This document shows, piece after piece, positions 8,575 to 19,300 of a DNA stretch of 64,000 nucleotides. Made by a program: the position numbers and the translations under genes. The notes beneath the pieces were generated by a model, which was not told the DNA's origin, ran no database searches, and was given only the letters and a program-made list of their open reading frames with translations. This stretch comes from Gammaproteobacteria bacterium. Its GTDB lineage: Bacteria > Pseudomonadota > Gammaproteobacteria > Burkholderiales > Gallionellaceae. Each line of letters starts with the position of its first letter. Position 1 is the first letter of the stretch. The stretch covers positions 231,096-295,095 of the forward strand of contig JAHJBC010000009.1 of the NCBI GenBank assembly GCA_018813765.1, written 5' to 3'.

Positions 8575-9024
8575 CTAGCGTCGTTCTTTTTTCATAGCTG
8601 CAGCGGCTTCGCGCTTCGAATCCTTTTCGCGCTCAGTGGCTCTCTTGTCATGTTCCTTCTTGCCCTTCGCCAGCCCGATCTCCAGCTTCACCCGCCCGCC
8701 CTTGTAGTGCATGTCCAGCGGCATGATGGTGTAGCCCGCGCGTTGCACTTTGCCGATGAGTTTGTCGATCTCGTGCTTGTGCAGCAGCAGCTTGCGGGTG
8801 CGGACGGGGTCGGGGACGATGTGGGTGGAGGCGTTCAGAAGCGGGCTGATATGGGAGCCGAACAGGTAGAGCGCGCCGTCCTTGACGGTCACATAGGCTT
8901 CCTTGAGCTGGACGCGGCCGTCGCGGATGGCTTTGACTTCCCAGCCTTCCAGCATGAGTCCGGCTTCATGTTTTTCTTCGATGAAGTACTCGTGAAAGGC
9001 CTTTTTATTCTGGATGATGCTCAT
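8575..9024 (-). CDS. smpB: SmpB, SsrA (tmRNA)-binding protein
   Basis: A 149-residue OB-fold protein that binds tmRNA and delivers it to stalled ribosomes for trans-translation. Diagnostic blocks are [40 protein letters not shown] (conserved across residues 6-46), [23 protein letters not shown] and [21 protein letters not shown], followed by the basic C-terminal tail that enters the ribosomal mRNA channel. Length is normal. It diverges from ratA, which is also a conserved neighbour. The tmRNA gene itself is not in the window. Confidence 0.97.
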   Translation of the reverse strand: MSIIQNKKAFHEYFIEEKHEAGLMLEGWEVKAIRDGRVQLKEAYVTVKDGALYLFGSHISPLLNASTHIVPDPVRTRKLLLHKHEIDKLIGKVQRAGYTIMPLDMHYKGGRVKLEIGLAKGKKEHDKRATEREKDSKREAAAAMKKERR

Positions 9025-9101
9025 GGATGCTCAGGGAAAAGGTGAGTTTTGCGGTTGGTTGCGATATTCTACCAGCCTTTGACGGCGGGCTTGGGATTGC
9101 G

Positions 9102-9539
9102 ATGGCTTTGGTAGAGAAGGCAGTACTGGTGCCGCATACGGCGGAGCAGATGTTCAACCTGGTGGACAGGGTGGAGGAGTACCCGCAGTTCCTGCCCTGG
9201 TGCGGCGGGGCGGAGGTCATCGACATGCAGGGCACGACCATGCATGCGAAGGTGCACATCGATTTTCACCATATCAAGCAGCATTTCAGCACCGAGAACC
9301 GGCGCAATCCGCCTCACCAGATCGACATGACCCTGAAGGATGGCCCGTTCAAACACCTGGATGGGACATGGAGATTCATCCCCCTGAGCGACGAAGCCTG
9401 TAAAATAGAATTCCGCCTGCATTACGAATTCTCCAGCAAATTGCTGGAGAAGCTGGTGGGGCCGGTGTTTCATCACATCGCCAACAGTTTCGTGGATGCT
9501 TTTATCCACCAGGCTGACAAGGTATACCGCAAACCATGA
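9102..9539 (+). CDS. ratA: RatA/COQ10-family START-domain protein
   Basis: A 145-residue START-fold protein of the RatA (PasT/YfjG) family. In E. coli it is proposed to bind the 50S subunit and block 70S assembly; the homologous mitochondrial COQ10 binds ubiquinone, so the true role is debated. Features are the FNLVDRVEEYPQFLPWCGGA N-terminal block and LLEKLVGPVFHHIANSFVDAF C-terminal helix. The ATG at 9102 gives the family-length protein; an in-frame start 75 bases upstream would overlap the smpB promoter region. The stop overlaps rnfH by 4 nt. Confidence 0.9.
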   Translation: MALVEKAVLVPHTAEQMFNLVDRVEEYPQFLPWCGGAEVIDMQGTTMHAKVHIDFHHIKQHFSTENRRNPPHQIDMTLKDGPFKHLDGTWRFIPLSDEACKIEFRLHYEFSSKLLEKLVGPVFHHIANSFVDAFIHQADKVYRKP

Positions 9540-9847
9540 CCGACATGATAGCCATCGAAGTAGTCTATGCCCTTCCGGACAAGCAGACCCTGCTCCAGCA
9601 GCAGGTCGCTGACGGCACCACTGCGCTGGACGCCGTCAAGGCCAGCGGCATCCTCGACAAACATCCCGAGATCAACATAGCGACCAGCAAGATGGGCATC
9701 TTCGGCAAGCTGATCAAGCCGGATACCGTGCTGCGTGAGAAGGATCGCGTGGAGATTTATCGTCCGCTGATCGCCGACCCGAAAGAGGTGCGCCGCAAGC
9801 GCGCCGAAGAGGGGAAAGTCATGAAGAAGGGCGGCGGCGACATCTGA
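9536..9847 (+). CDS. rnfH: RnfH/RatB-family ubiquitin-like protein
   Basis: A 103-residue protein of the RnfH (UPF0125, also called RatB/PasI) family with a beta-grasp fold. It has the IAIEVVYALPDKQTLLQQQV N-terminus, the GIFGKLIKPDTVLREKDRVEIYRPL core and a basic C-terminal tail (KEVRRKRAEE). Function is not established; it is almost always translationally coupled with ratA, as here (ATGA overlap). Its stop also overlaps the downstream PHP gene by one base. Confidence 0.92.
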   Translation: MTDMIAIEVVYALPDKQTLLQQQVADGTTALDAVKASGILDKHPEINIATSKMGIFGKLIKPDTVLREKDRVEIYRPLIADPKEVRRKRAEEGKVMKKGGGDI

Positions 9848-10707
9848 TGCTTGATTACGACCTGCACTGCCATTCCAATGTCTCCGACGGGACGCTGACG
9901 CCTGCCGAGATCGTGGCGCGCGCGGCCGAGCGCGGGGTGAAGGTACTCGGGCTGACCGACCATGACGACATCGCTGGCCTGGCCGAGGCGGCGCAGGCCG
10001 CAGCCCAATATGGCATCGAGCTCGTCAACGGCGTCGAGATCTCCGTCACCTGGCGCAAGCACACCGTGCATATCGTCGGCCTGCATATCGACCCGAAATG
10101 CCCCGAACTGGTGGAAGGCCTGCGCGGCATCCGCAGCGGACGCATGCATCGCGCCGAGCTGATGGCGGAATCGCTGGCGCGCTGCGGCATTGGCGGCACG
10201 CTGGAAGGTGCCTATCGCCATGTGCAGAATCCCGAGATGATAGGCCGCACCCATTTCGCGCGCCATCTGGTCGAAAGCGGGCAGTGCAAGGATGTTCGCA
10301 GCGTGTTCAACCGTTATCTGGTGCATGGCAAGCCCGGCTATGTGCCCCATGAATGGGCCAACCTGAAAGATGCGGTCTCGTGGATACGCGCCGCGGGCGG
10401 CATCGCCGTGCTGGCGCATCCGGGCCGCTACATGGTGGGGCGCTGTTCGATGGGCAAGAGCACCCTTCACGAGTTGCTGGAAGAGTTCGTCGCGGCAGGC
10501 GGCAAGGGTATCGAGGTGGTGAGCGGTAGCCACACGCCGCCGCAATATGCCGAGTTCGCACGCTACGCGCAGGAGTTCGGCCTGCTGTGTTCCTGCGGTT
10601 CCGATTTCCACGGGCCGCAAGAGAGCTATCGCGACCTGGGGCGTCTGCCGGATTTCCCGCTGGAGTGTCGGCCGGTGTGGACGGAATGGGAGACGGCAGC
10701 AGCCTGA
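9847..10707 (+). CDS. PHP-domain phosphoesterase (RNase AM / nucleoside 3',5'-bisphosphate phosphatase type)
   Basis: A 286-residue polymerase-and-histidinol-phosphatase-fold metalloenzyme of the YciV/TrpH family. Metal-binding motifs are visible: DLHCHSNVSDGTLTP (HxH and D), LTDHDDIAGL, GVEIS, the RTHFARHLV and GIAVLAHPGRY histidines, and CGSDFHGP near the C-terminus. Family members hydrolyse 3',5'-bisphosphonucleotides and act 5'-3' on short RNAs, including rRNA 5' ends. It precedes yciO, an arrangement conserved in beta- and gammaproteobacteria. Confidence 0.92.
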   Translation: MLDYDLHCHSNVSDGTLTPAEIVARAAERGVKVLGLTDHDDIAGLAEAAQAAAQYGIELVNGVEISVTWRKHTVHIVGLHIDPKCPELVEGLRGIRSGRMHRAELMAESLARCGIGGTLEGAYRHVQNPEMIGRTHFARHLVESGQCKDVRSVFNRYLVHGKPGYVPHEWANLKDAVSWIRAAGGIAVLAHPGRYMVGRCSMGKSTLHELLEEFVAAGGKGIEVVSGSHTPPQYAEFARYAQEFGLLCSCGSDFHGPQESYRDLGRLPDFPLECRPVWTEWETAAA

Positions 10708-10710
10708 ACC

Positions 10711-11340
10711 ATGGCGCAATTCTTTTCCATCCATCCAGATAATCCGCAACCGCGCCTGATCAAGCAGGCTGCGGAGATGCTGCGCAACGGCTCGGTGATC
10801 GTATACCCCACCGATTCCGGTTATGCGCTGGGCTGCCATCTGGACGATAAGGACGCGGTGCAGCGCATCCGCCAGATACGCGGCGTGGACGACAAGCATC
10901 ACATGACACTGGTATGCCGCGACCTGTCCGAACTGGCAAAATACGCGCGGGTCGACAACGCGCAATTCCGGCTGCTGAAGAACAACACGCCGGGCAGCTA
11001 CACCTTCATTCTGGAAGCGACCAAGGAAGTGCCGCGCCGCCTGCAGCACCCTAAACGCAGCACAGTTGGGCTGCGTATCCCGGACCATCCTGTCGCGCTG
11101 GCGCTGCTGGAGGAACTGAACGAACCGTTGCTGAGCAGTACGCTGATCATGCCCGATGAGGACCAGCCGTTGACCGATGTGGACGAGATCCGCGAGCGGC
11201 TGGAGAAGCTGGTGGATGCAATTATCGAGGGCGGTACGGTCGGTCTGGAACCGACCACGGTGATCGACCTGACCGAAGGCTCGCCCGTGTTGGTGCGAAA
11301 GGGCAAGGGCGAGGTCAGCCATTTGGGGATTGAGGAATGA
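10711..11340 (+). CDS. YciO-family threonylcarbamoyl-AMP synthase-like protein
   Basis: A 209-residue YrdC/Sua5-fold protein of the YciO subgroup. It has the SVIVYPTDSGYALGCHLDDKDA nucleotide-binding region, RIRQIRGVDDKHHMTLVC, and PGSYTFILEATKEVPRR with the KRSTVGLRIPDHP motif. True TsaC/TsaC2 enzymes make the threonylcarbamoyl group for tRNA t6A37; YciO members lack a proven t6A role in some species. Starts 4 bases after the PHP gene, so it is co-transcribed. Confidence 0.9.
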   Translation: MAQFFSIHPDNPQPRLIKQAAEMLRNGSVIVYPTDSGYALGCHLDDKDAVQRIRQIRGVDDKHHMTLVCRDLSELAKYARVDNAQFRLLKNNTPGSYTFILEATKEVPRRLQHPKRSTVGLRIPDHPVALALLEELNEPLLSSTLIMPDEDQPLTDVDEIRERLEKLVDAIIEGGTVGLEPTTVIDLTEGSPVLVRKGKGEVSHLGIEE

Positions 11341-11344
11341 AGTG

Positions 11345-11453
11345 CTCCCTTCTCCCGCAAGCGGGAGAAGGGCCGGGGATGAGGGTTTGCGAGGCCCGCA
11401 ATACCGTCCCTCACCCTAACCCTCTCCCGCTTGCGGGAGAGGGAACGAACGAG
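11345..11453. repeat. Palindromic repeat family 2 (copy 1)
   Basis: Two self-complementary blocks, TTCTCCCGCAAGCGGGAGAA near 11348 and CTCTCCCGCTTGCGGGAGAG near 11431, flank about 60 bases. The same arrangement recurs in opposite order at 24266-24382. Each block can fold as a hairpin, and the whole can fold as a large stem. It lies between yciO and the M50 peptidase gene. Confidence 0.85.
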
Positions 11454-11461
11454 GAAAACAA

Positions 11462-12118
11462 ATGAATTTTGACGCACTGATCCAGACCATCGCGCTCGCC
11501 GCCATTCCGGTGCTGTTCGCCATCACGCTGCACGAGGCGGCGCACGGCTATGCGGCGCGCCATTTCGGCGACCTGACGGCGTACGCGGCGGGGCGCATCT
11601 CGCTCAATCCGCTGCGGCACATCGACCCCATCGGCACGGTGCTGCTGCCCATGCTGACCCTGTTCGTGGGCGGCATCCTGTTCGGCTGGGCCAAGCCAGT
11701 GCCGGTCAACTTCTCCGCTTTGCGCCGACCCAAACAGGACATGCTGTGGGTCGCACTGGCGGGGCCTGCCGCCAACCTGGTGATGGCGCTGTTCTGGGCC
11801 TTCATGATCAAGGTGGCGCTGATGTTTCCAGGCAACTATTTTGCCGAGCCGCTCATCGGCATGGCGCAGTTCGGGGTTACAATCAACGCCATTTTGCTGG
11901 TGCTCAACCTGCTGCCTTTGCCGCCACTGGACGGCGGACGCATCGCGGTGAGCCTGCTGCCGCACCGTCAGGCATACGCCCTGTCCAGGGTGGAACCGTA
12001 CGGCATGGTCATCCTGATCCTGATGGCGGTGGTGCCGGTGTCGGGCAAGCCTGTCTTGAGCTGGATATTGTCGCCGCTGCTGGTCGCGGTGATACGCATG
12101 ATCGAATCCCTTTTTTAG
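11462..12118 (+). CDS. M50-family site-2-type membrane metalloprotease
   Basis: A 218-residue polytopic membrane peptidase. The zinc motif HEAAHGYAARHFGD (HExxH) lies in the first helix at about residues 22-35, and the third ligand lies in NLLPLPPLDGGRI near residue 150. Five or so hydrophobic helices span the protein. Members of this short, PDZ-less subgroup (YwhC/Rhom-like S2P) are common next to trpS or scpA in betaproteobacteria; substrates are unknown. A GAGGAAAA ribosome-binding site precedes the ATG. Confidence 0.9.
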   Translation: MNFDALIQTIALAAIPVLFAITLHEAAHGYAARHFGDLTAYAAGRISLNPLRHIDPIGTVLLPMLTLFVGGILFGWAKPVPVNFSALRRPKQDMLWVALAGPAANLVMALFWAFMIKVALMFPGNYFAEPLIGMAQFGVTINAILLVLNLLPLPPLDGGRIAVSLLPHRQAYALSRVEPYGMVILILMAVVPVSGKPVLSWILSPLLVAVIRMIESLF

Positions 12119-12133
12119 TGTTGAAGTAGAGCT

Positions 12134-13336
12134 ATGTTTGCTGATCGAGTCTTATCCGGAATGCGCCCCACGGGCAGTCTGCACCTGGGGCATTACCACG
12201 GTGTGTTGAAAAATTGGGTGGAGATGCAGCACCAGTACGAGTGCCTGTTCTTCGTGGCCGACTGGCACGCGCTGACCACGCACTACGACACCCCGCAGGT
12301 CATCGAGCAGAATGTGTGGGACATGGTCATCGACTGGCTGGCCGCAGGCGTCGACCCCGCGCATGCCACGTTGTTCATCCAGTCGCGCGTTCCCGAGCAT
12401 GCCGAGCTGCACCTGCTGCTCTCGATGATCACGCCGCTGGGCTGGCTGGAACGCGTGCCGACCTACAAGGACCAGCAGGAAAAACTGTCCGAGAAGGACC
12501 TCTCTACCTATGGCTTCCTTGGTTATCCGCTGCTGCAGAGCGCCGACATTTTGATCTACCGCGCAACGCAAGTGCCGGTGGGCGAGGACCAGGTGCCGCA
12601 TATCGAATTCACGCGCGAGATCGCGCGTCGCTTCAACCACATCTACGGCCGCGAACCCGGCTTCGAGGAAAAGGCAGAAGCCGCGGTGAAAAAACTCGGC
12701 GGCAAGAAAGCCAAGCTGTATGCCGAACTGCGCACGCGCTTCCAGCAGCAGGGCGACAGCGAAGCGCTGGAGTCGGCCAAGTCGCTGCTGGACGAACAAC
12801 AGAGCCTGTCGTTGGGCGACCGCGAGCGTCTGTTCGGTTATCTCGAAGGCGGCGGCAAGATGATCCTGTCCGAACCGCAGGCGATGCTGACTGCGGCTTC
12901 GAAGATGCCGGGACTGGACGGCAACAAGATGTCCAAGTCCTACAACAACACCATCAGCCTGCGCGAAGACGAGGTCGAGGTGGGCAAGAAGATCAAGACC
13001 ATGCCGACTGACCCGGCACGCATCCGCCGCACCGACAAGGGCGATCCCGACAAGTGTCCGGTATGGCAGTTGCACCTGGTCTATTCCAACGATGCGACCA
13101 AAGAATGGGTGCAGCAGGGCTGCCGCAGCGCGGGCATAGGCTGCATCGAATGCAAGCAGCCGGTGATCACGGCCGTGATCGAAGAACAGAAACCGATGCG
13201 CGAACGCGCGCAGCAATACCTGGACGATCCGGGGCTGGTGCGCAACATCATCGCCGACGGTTGCGAAAAGGCGCGCAAGCTGGCCACCGAGACCATGCGC
13301 GATGTGCGCGAGGCGATGGGCCTGGGATATAACTAG
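12134..13336 (+). CDS. trpS: TrpS, tryptophan--tRNA ligase
   Basis: A 400-residue class I aminoacyl-tRNA synthetase that charges tRNA-Trp. The HIGH-type motif appears in MRPTGSLHLGHYHG at residues 10-23 and the KMSKS motif in GLDGNKMSKSYNNTISL near residue 270. It is longer than the 330-residue E. coli enzyme because of an insertion at about residues 175-250 (FEEKAEAAVKKLGGKKAKLY and following), typical of the long betaproteobacterial type. Upstream M50 gene is 15 bases away. Confidence 0.96.
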   Translation: MFADRVLSGMRPTGSLHLGHYHGVLKNWVEMQHQYECLFFVADWHALTTHYDTPQVIEQNVWDMVIDWLAAGVDPAHATLFIQSRVPEHAELHLLLSMITPLGWLERVPTYKDQQEKLSEKDLSTYGFLGYPLLQSADILIYRATQVPVGEDQVPHIEFTREIARRFNHIYGREPGFEEKAEAAVKKLGGKKAKLYAELRTRFQQQGDSEALESAKSLLDEQQSLSLGDRERLFGYLEGGGKMILSEPQAMLTAASKMPGLDGNKMSKSYNNTISLREDEVEVGKKIKTMPTDPARIRRTDKGDPDKCPVWQLHLVYSNDATKEWVQQGCRSAGIGCIECKQPVITAVIEEQKPMRERAQQYLDDPGLVRNIIADGCEKARKLATETMRDVREAMGLGYN

Positions 13337-13348
13337 GAAAATGCGAGA

Positions 13349-13669
13349 GTGATTTCGAACGAAACAATCCAGCAGGCAGTAGATCGCCTGGTTGTGGCTG
13401 CCAACCCGAGCAAGGTGATCCTGTTCGGCTCGTATGCGCGCGGCGATGCCAATGAGGATTCTGATCTGGACATCATGGTGATCGAGCGCGAAGTACAGAA
13501 TGCGGGCGAAGAGATGATCCGGCTGCGAAATGTGATGGGTGATGTGGGCATTGGCGTGGACCTGCTGGTTTATTCGGATAGGGAAGCATCCCGTCGCAGT
13601 CAGGTGCCGGGAACGCTTTTGTACTGGGCGTTCAAGGAAGGCAAGGTGATCTATGACGCCAGCCATTGA
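13349..13669 (+). CDS. MNT-type nucleotidyltransferase (putative antitoxin)
   Basis: A 106-residue minimal nucleotidyltransferase. The catalytic motif KVILFGSYARGDANEDSDLDIMV contains GS and the DxD metal ligands. MNT proteins paired with HEPN proteins act as antitoxins, in studied cases by AMP-ylating the toxin. The start is a GTG at 13349; the ATG 8 bases upstream closes after three codons. It lies 12 bases after trpS and overlaps the HEPN gene by 17 bases. Confidence 0.85.
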   Translation: MISNETIQQAVDRLVVAANPSKVILFGSYARGDANEDSDLDIMVIEREVQNAGEEMIRLRNVMGDVGIGVDLLVYSDREASRRSQVPGTLLYWAFKEGKVIYDASH

Positions 13670-14036
13670 AGAAGCTCGACGGTATCTGCAATTGGCAGAC
13701 GACGATGCTGCTGCATTCCGCGCCTTGCTGAAGTTGCCTGAAATAAAATTCAGATTGGCCTGCTTCCACGCACAGCAAGCGGTTGAAAAAACGCTGAAGG
13801 CCGTGTTGACCCAGCATGGGATTGATTATCGTCGCACACATGATCTGCATACGCTTGCGGATATGCTGCTGAAGAACAATGTTTCGCTCCCTTGCACTCC
13901 AGAGGAGTTGACCCGGCTTAACCCATTCGCAGTGACGTTCCGTTATGACGATACCGACATTCCGCTCATTGCTCCGGCAGAAGTGGAGCGGATGGTGGAT
14001 AGTATGCGCCGTTGGGCGAGCGAGGTCGTGAAATGA
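13653..14036 (+). CDS. HEPN-domain protein (putative toxin of MNT-HEPN pair)
   Basis: A 127-residue all-helical HEPN protein: EARRYLQLADDDAAAFRALL (helix 1), RLACFHAQQAVEKTLKAVLTQHG (helix 2) and RRTHDLHTLADML (helix 3) are the classic blocks. HEPN toxins are usually RNases with an R-x4-6-H motif; I do not see that exact motif here, only RRTHDL and a C-terminal FRYDD, so catalytic activity is uncertain. Its stop overlaps the scpA start (ATGA), which couples a possible toxin to an essential-type chromosome gene. Confidence 0.83.
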   Translation: MTPAIEEARRYLQLADDDAAAFRALLKLPEIKFRLACFHAQQAVEKTLKAVLTQHGIDYRRTHDLHTLADMLLKNNVSLPCTPEELTRLNPFAVTFRYDDTDIPLIAPAEVERMVDSMRRWASEVVK

Positions 14037-14825
14037 GCGAGACCGAAGTGCAACAACAAACGATGCCACCGACCAATCCGGTGGCGCATGTCCACGGCGA
14101 ACCCATGCTGGAGATGCCGCTGGACCTGTACATCCCGCCGGATGCGCTGGAGGTCGTGCTCGAATCGTTCCAGGGGCCGCTCGACCTGCTGCTGTACCTG
14201 ATCCGCAAGCACAACCTCGACGTGCTCGACATCCCGATGGCGCAGCTCACCCAGCAGTACATGGGCTACATCGAGGCGATGCAGCGCCACCGCCTGGAAC
14301 TGGCGGCCGAGTACCTGCTGATGGCGGCGGTGCTGATCGAGATCAAGTCGCGCATGCTGCTGCCGCGTCCGCCAAAAGAGAACGAGGAAGAGGGCGCCGA
14401 AGATCCGCGCGCCGAACTGATGCGCCGCCTGCTCGAATACGAGCAGATGAAACTGGCAGCGCAGAAACTCAACGAGGTGCCACAGGCCGGCCGCGATTTC
14501 GAACTGGTGCAGGTGCTGATCGAGCGCACGGTGATCGAGCGCCTGCCCAACGTCTCGGTGGAAGACCTGCGCCATGCCTGGCTGGCTTTGCTCACGCGCG
14601 CCAGGGTCAACGCCCACCACAAGGTACGCCGCGAAGAACTGTCGGTGCGCGAGCAGATGACCAAGGTGCTGCGCCGCCTGCGCGATACCGACTTCGTGCC
14701 GTTCGAAGAGTTGTTCGACCTGAGCGACGGCGTCCCGCATCTGGTCGTCACCTTCATCGCCATCCTCGAACTCGCCAAGGAATGCCTGGTCGAGATCCAG
14801 CAAACCGAAACCCTGGGGAATATCT

Positions 14826-15553
<728 letters not shown>

Positions 15554-15554
<1 letters not shown>

Positions 15555-16339
15555 TGAACGAATTCAAGCGCATCACTTCGCGCGACAATCCGTTCTACAA
15601 GTCGCTGCTCAAACTGACCTCATCTGCGCGTGAGCGGCGCGAGGCAGGGCAGACCCTGCTGGATGGCGCGCACCTGCTGCGTGCTTATCTTGATGGCGGA
15701 AGCAAACCGAAACACCTGTTGATCAACGAGCAGGCCTTGCAGAATGACGAGATCGTTTCCTTGCTCGATGCTTGTGCTGGGGTTCCGCAGACGCAATTAG
15801 ACGATGCGCTGTTCGCGCAACTCTCCGAACTCAAGACACCCAACGGCCTGTTGGCCCTGATCGACATTCCCGCAGCAAAAGTCGTGGCCGCGCACAGCCA
15901 GTTCGCCCTCCTGCTGGAAGACATCCAGGACCCGGGCAACCTGGGCTCCATCCTGCGTTCGGCGGGGGCGGCCGGTTGCGATGCGGTGTTCCTGTCGCCG
16001 GGTTGCGCCGATGCCTGGTCTCCCAAGGTATTGCGTGCGGGCATGGGTGGGCACTTTGCCCTGAGTGTTAACGAGGGTATTGATCTTGTGCACGTCGCGA
16101 AGGAATTTACAGGTAAGATACTGGCCGCATCGTTGCAGGGTGATTCCGGTTTGTACGATTGCAACCTGCGCGGCAAGCTGGCTTTTGCCATCGGTAATGA
16201 AGGCGCCGGACTGTCGCAGGAATTGCTGGATGCAGTGCAGCAGCGATTTCTGATTCCCATGCCGGGCAGGGTAGAATCGCTGAATGCCGCAGCAGCGACG
16301 GCGATCTGTTTGTTCGAGGCGGTAAGGCAGAGACGCTAG
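15554..16339 (+). CDS. TrmH/SpoU-family RNA 2'-O-methyltransferase
   Basis: A 261-residue SPOUT methyltransferase. The N-terminal substrate-binding domain begins ITSRDNPFYKSLLKLTSSARERREAGQTLLDG, followed by the knotted SAM domain: LLEDIQDPGNLGSILRSAGAAG (motif 1), FLSPGCADAWSPKVLRAGMG and, at the C-terminus, AFAIGNEGAGLSQELLDAV and IPMPGRVESLNAAAATAICLFE (motifs 2 and 3). The target is probably 23S rRNA or tRNA; the exact nucleotide cannot be read from sequence. Co-transcribed with scpAB. Confidence 0.9.
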
Positions 16340-16387
16340 TCCTGCCGGAAGCATAAAACTATAAAGTAGTACCGAGGAGGGAGTTGG

Positions 16388-19300
16388 ATGAGGTTTGCAT
16401 GCCACGCAAGTGACATGGCGCAGCGTTTTTTGTGCGCAGCTTTGTTGGCAGTGTCGTTCATGCCGCAAGCTCAGGCGCTCGACGAAGTAACCTTGCAATT
16501 GAAGTGGTTACATCAATTCCAGTTCGCCGGCTACTATATGGCCGAGGAACTCGGCTACTACCGCGAAGCAGGTCTCAAAGTACAATTCGTTGAAGGCAAA
16601 CCCGGTAGCGATATCGTCGCGAACGTGCTGGAAGGCAAGGCCGAATTCGGCGTGGGCACCAGCGATCTGTTGTTGCAGCGTAAAGAAGGCAAACCGGTTG
16701 TCGTGCTGGGCGTGGTGTTCCAGCATTCCCCATTCGTGCTGATGGCGCGCAATACCGGCAGCATCCATGATCTGCACGGCAAGCGGCTGATGATCGATCC
16801 CTATGCCAACGAACTGCTCGCCTACCTGCAAAAGGAAGGCATCACCCATGATCGCCGCAGTTGGACGGACTATCACTACGATCCGCAGAGCCTGATCGGC
16901 GGCAGGATTGATGCCATGTCCGGCTACATCACGGATGAGCCTTACTATCTGGACAAAGCCGGAGTGAGTTACCAGCTCTATACGCCGCGCAGCGGCGGCA
17001 TCGATTTCTACGGCGACAATCTCTTCACCACCGAACAGCAGATCAAGGATTATCCGCAGCGCGTGCAAGCCTTTCAGGAAGCCAGCATGCGCGGCTGGAA
17101 ATACGCGATGGCGCATCCGGAAGAAGCCATCGATTTGATCCTGACGAAGTATTCCAGAAGACAGACACGCCCGCGGCTGCAATTCGAGGCAAGGAACATG
17201 GCACCGCTGATCCAGGCCGAACTGGTGGACATCGGCTACATGAACCCCGGGCGCTGGAAGCACATCGCGGATACCTATGCCGATCTGGGGCTGTTGCCGG
17301 GCAACTTTCCCTTGCAGAGTTTCCTCTACGACCCGCATCCGCAACTCGACCTCACCTGGCTCTACCGCTCGCTGGCCTTCCTGCTACTGGCGGTCGTGTC
17401 CGTGAGTTCATATCTGGTTCTGCGATCCAACCGCAGGCTCAAACTGGCCAACCGCAAACTGGTCACCAGCGAGGAGTACGGACGCAAGCGCCTCACCCAG
17501 ACACGCGCCATCTCGGAGTTGAGCGAGGCAGTGAGCCATGCCGAGAGCCTCGAACAACTTTATGAAGTCGCGCTGGATACGCTGCAATACACGGTGGGCT
17601 GCGATCGTGCATCCATCCTGTTGTTCGATCCCGACGGCATCATCCGCTTCAAGGCCACGCGAGGCATCTCCGAAGCCTATATCCAGCGCTTCACCGGCCA
17701 CTCTCCCTGGCATCCGGATGAGAAGAACGCCCACCCCATCCTGGTTCCGGATTCGGAGCAGTGGGAAAACGGCAAGAAACTGGTCCCGGAATTCCGCAAG
17801 GAAGGCATACGCGCCCTCGGATTCGTTCCCTTGCTGCATCAGGGCAGGCTGCTCGGAAAATTCATGGTGTATTTCGACAAGCCGCATCAATTCAGCGAAG
17901 AAGAGGTGCAGTTGATCCAGACTGTCGCCTTCCATGTTGGCTACGCCATCGGGCGCAAGCAGGCTGAGAGCGCCTTGCTCGCCAGCGAACAGCGCTGGAG
18001 TTTCGCGCTGGAAGGCGGCGGTGATTGCGTGTGGGACTGGAATCTGGAGAACAACCAGGTCGCGCTGTCCAAGGGCGGTCAATCGATGTTCGGCTACACC
18101 GACGATGAGATCGGTTCGGATATCTCCGAATGGTCCAGCCGTGCCCATCCGGACGACGTGCCGCACCTGCTCGAAGCGCTGCGCAAGTTCTTCCGTGAGC
18201 GCGCGGAAAGGATATCCAGCGAATTCCGCGTGCGCTGCAAGGACGGCTCCTGGAAATGGATACTCTCGCGCGGCATGGTCGTGCACCGCAACGAGGAGGG
18301 CAGGGTGACGCGCATGATCGGCACGCACACCGACCTGACCGAACGCAAGCGCGCAGAGGAGACCATCCAGCGCCAGGCCAACTACGACCCGCTCACGCTT
18401 CTGCCCAACCGCCGCCTGTTCCGTGATCGCCTGGAACTGGAGATCAGGAAAGCACACCGCGCCGGGTTGACGATGGGCCTGCTGTTCATCGATCTGGACA
18501 ATTTCAAGGAAGTGAACGACACGCTCGGACACGACCGCGGCGACGAACTGCTGGTCGAAGCGGCGCAACGCATCAACCAATGCGTGCGCGAATCGGATAC
18601 GGTCGCCCGCATCGGCGGCGACGAGTTCACCGTCATCCTGTCCGAAGTTGAGGACACGCGCAGCATCGAACGAGTCGCGCAGAACATCATCGCCGAACTG
18701 GTGAAGCCGTTCGTACTGGGTGCGGACAAGGCCTTCATCTCGGCCAGCATCGGCATCACCCTCTATCCGGATGATGCCTTCGAGGTTGAGGATCTGCTTA
18801 AACACGCGGACCAGGCCATGTATGTCGCCAAGAACGCCGGGCGCAATCGCTACAGTTATTTCACCGCCGCGATGCAGGAACATGCCGAAGCACGCATGCG
18901 GCTGGCCAACGATCTGCGCACCGCGCTGGAAGAAAAGCAGTTCCGTGTGTATTACCAGCCCATCGTCGAATTGCGAAGCGGAGAGATACACAAGGCCGAG
19001 GCGCTCATCCGCTGGCAGCACCCCGAGCGCGGCATGGTCAGCCCGATGCAGTTCATCCCGCTTGCGGAAGAGAACGGGCTCATCCGCGAGATCGGCGACT
19101 GGGTATTCAAGCAGGCCGCGCAGCAGGCAAAACACCTGCGCCAGAACTTCAACCCGGATTTCCAGATCAGCGTGAACAAATCGCCGGTGCAATTCCGTAT
19201 TGGCGACGCACCCAGCCAGCCAAACTGGCTCGATCATTTGCACCAGCTCGGCTTGGAAGGTCAGGCCATCGCCATCGAGATCACCGAGAGCCTGTTGCTG

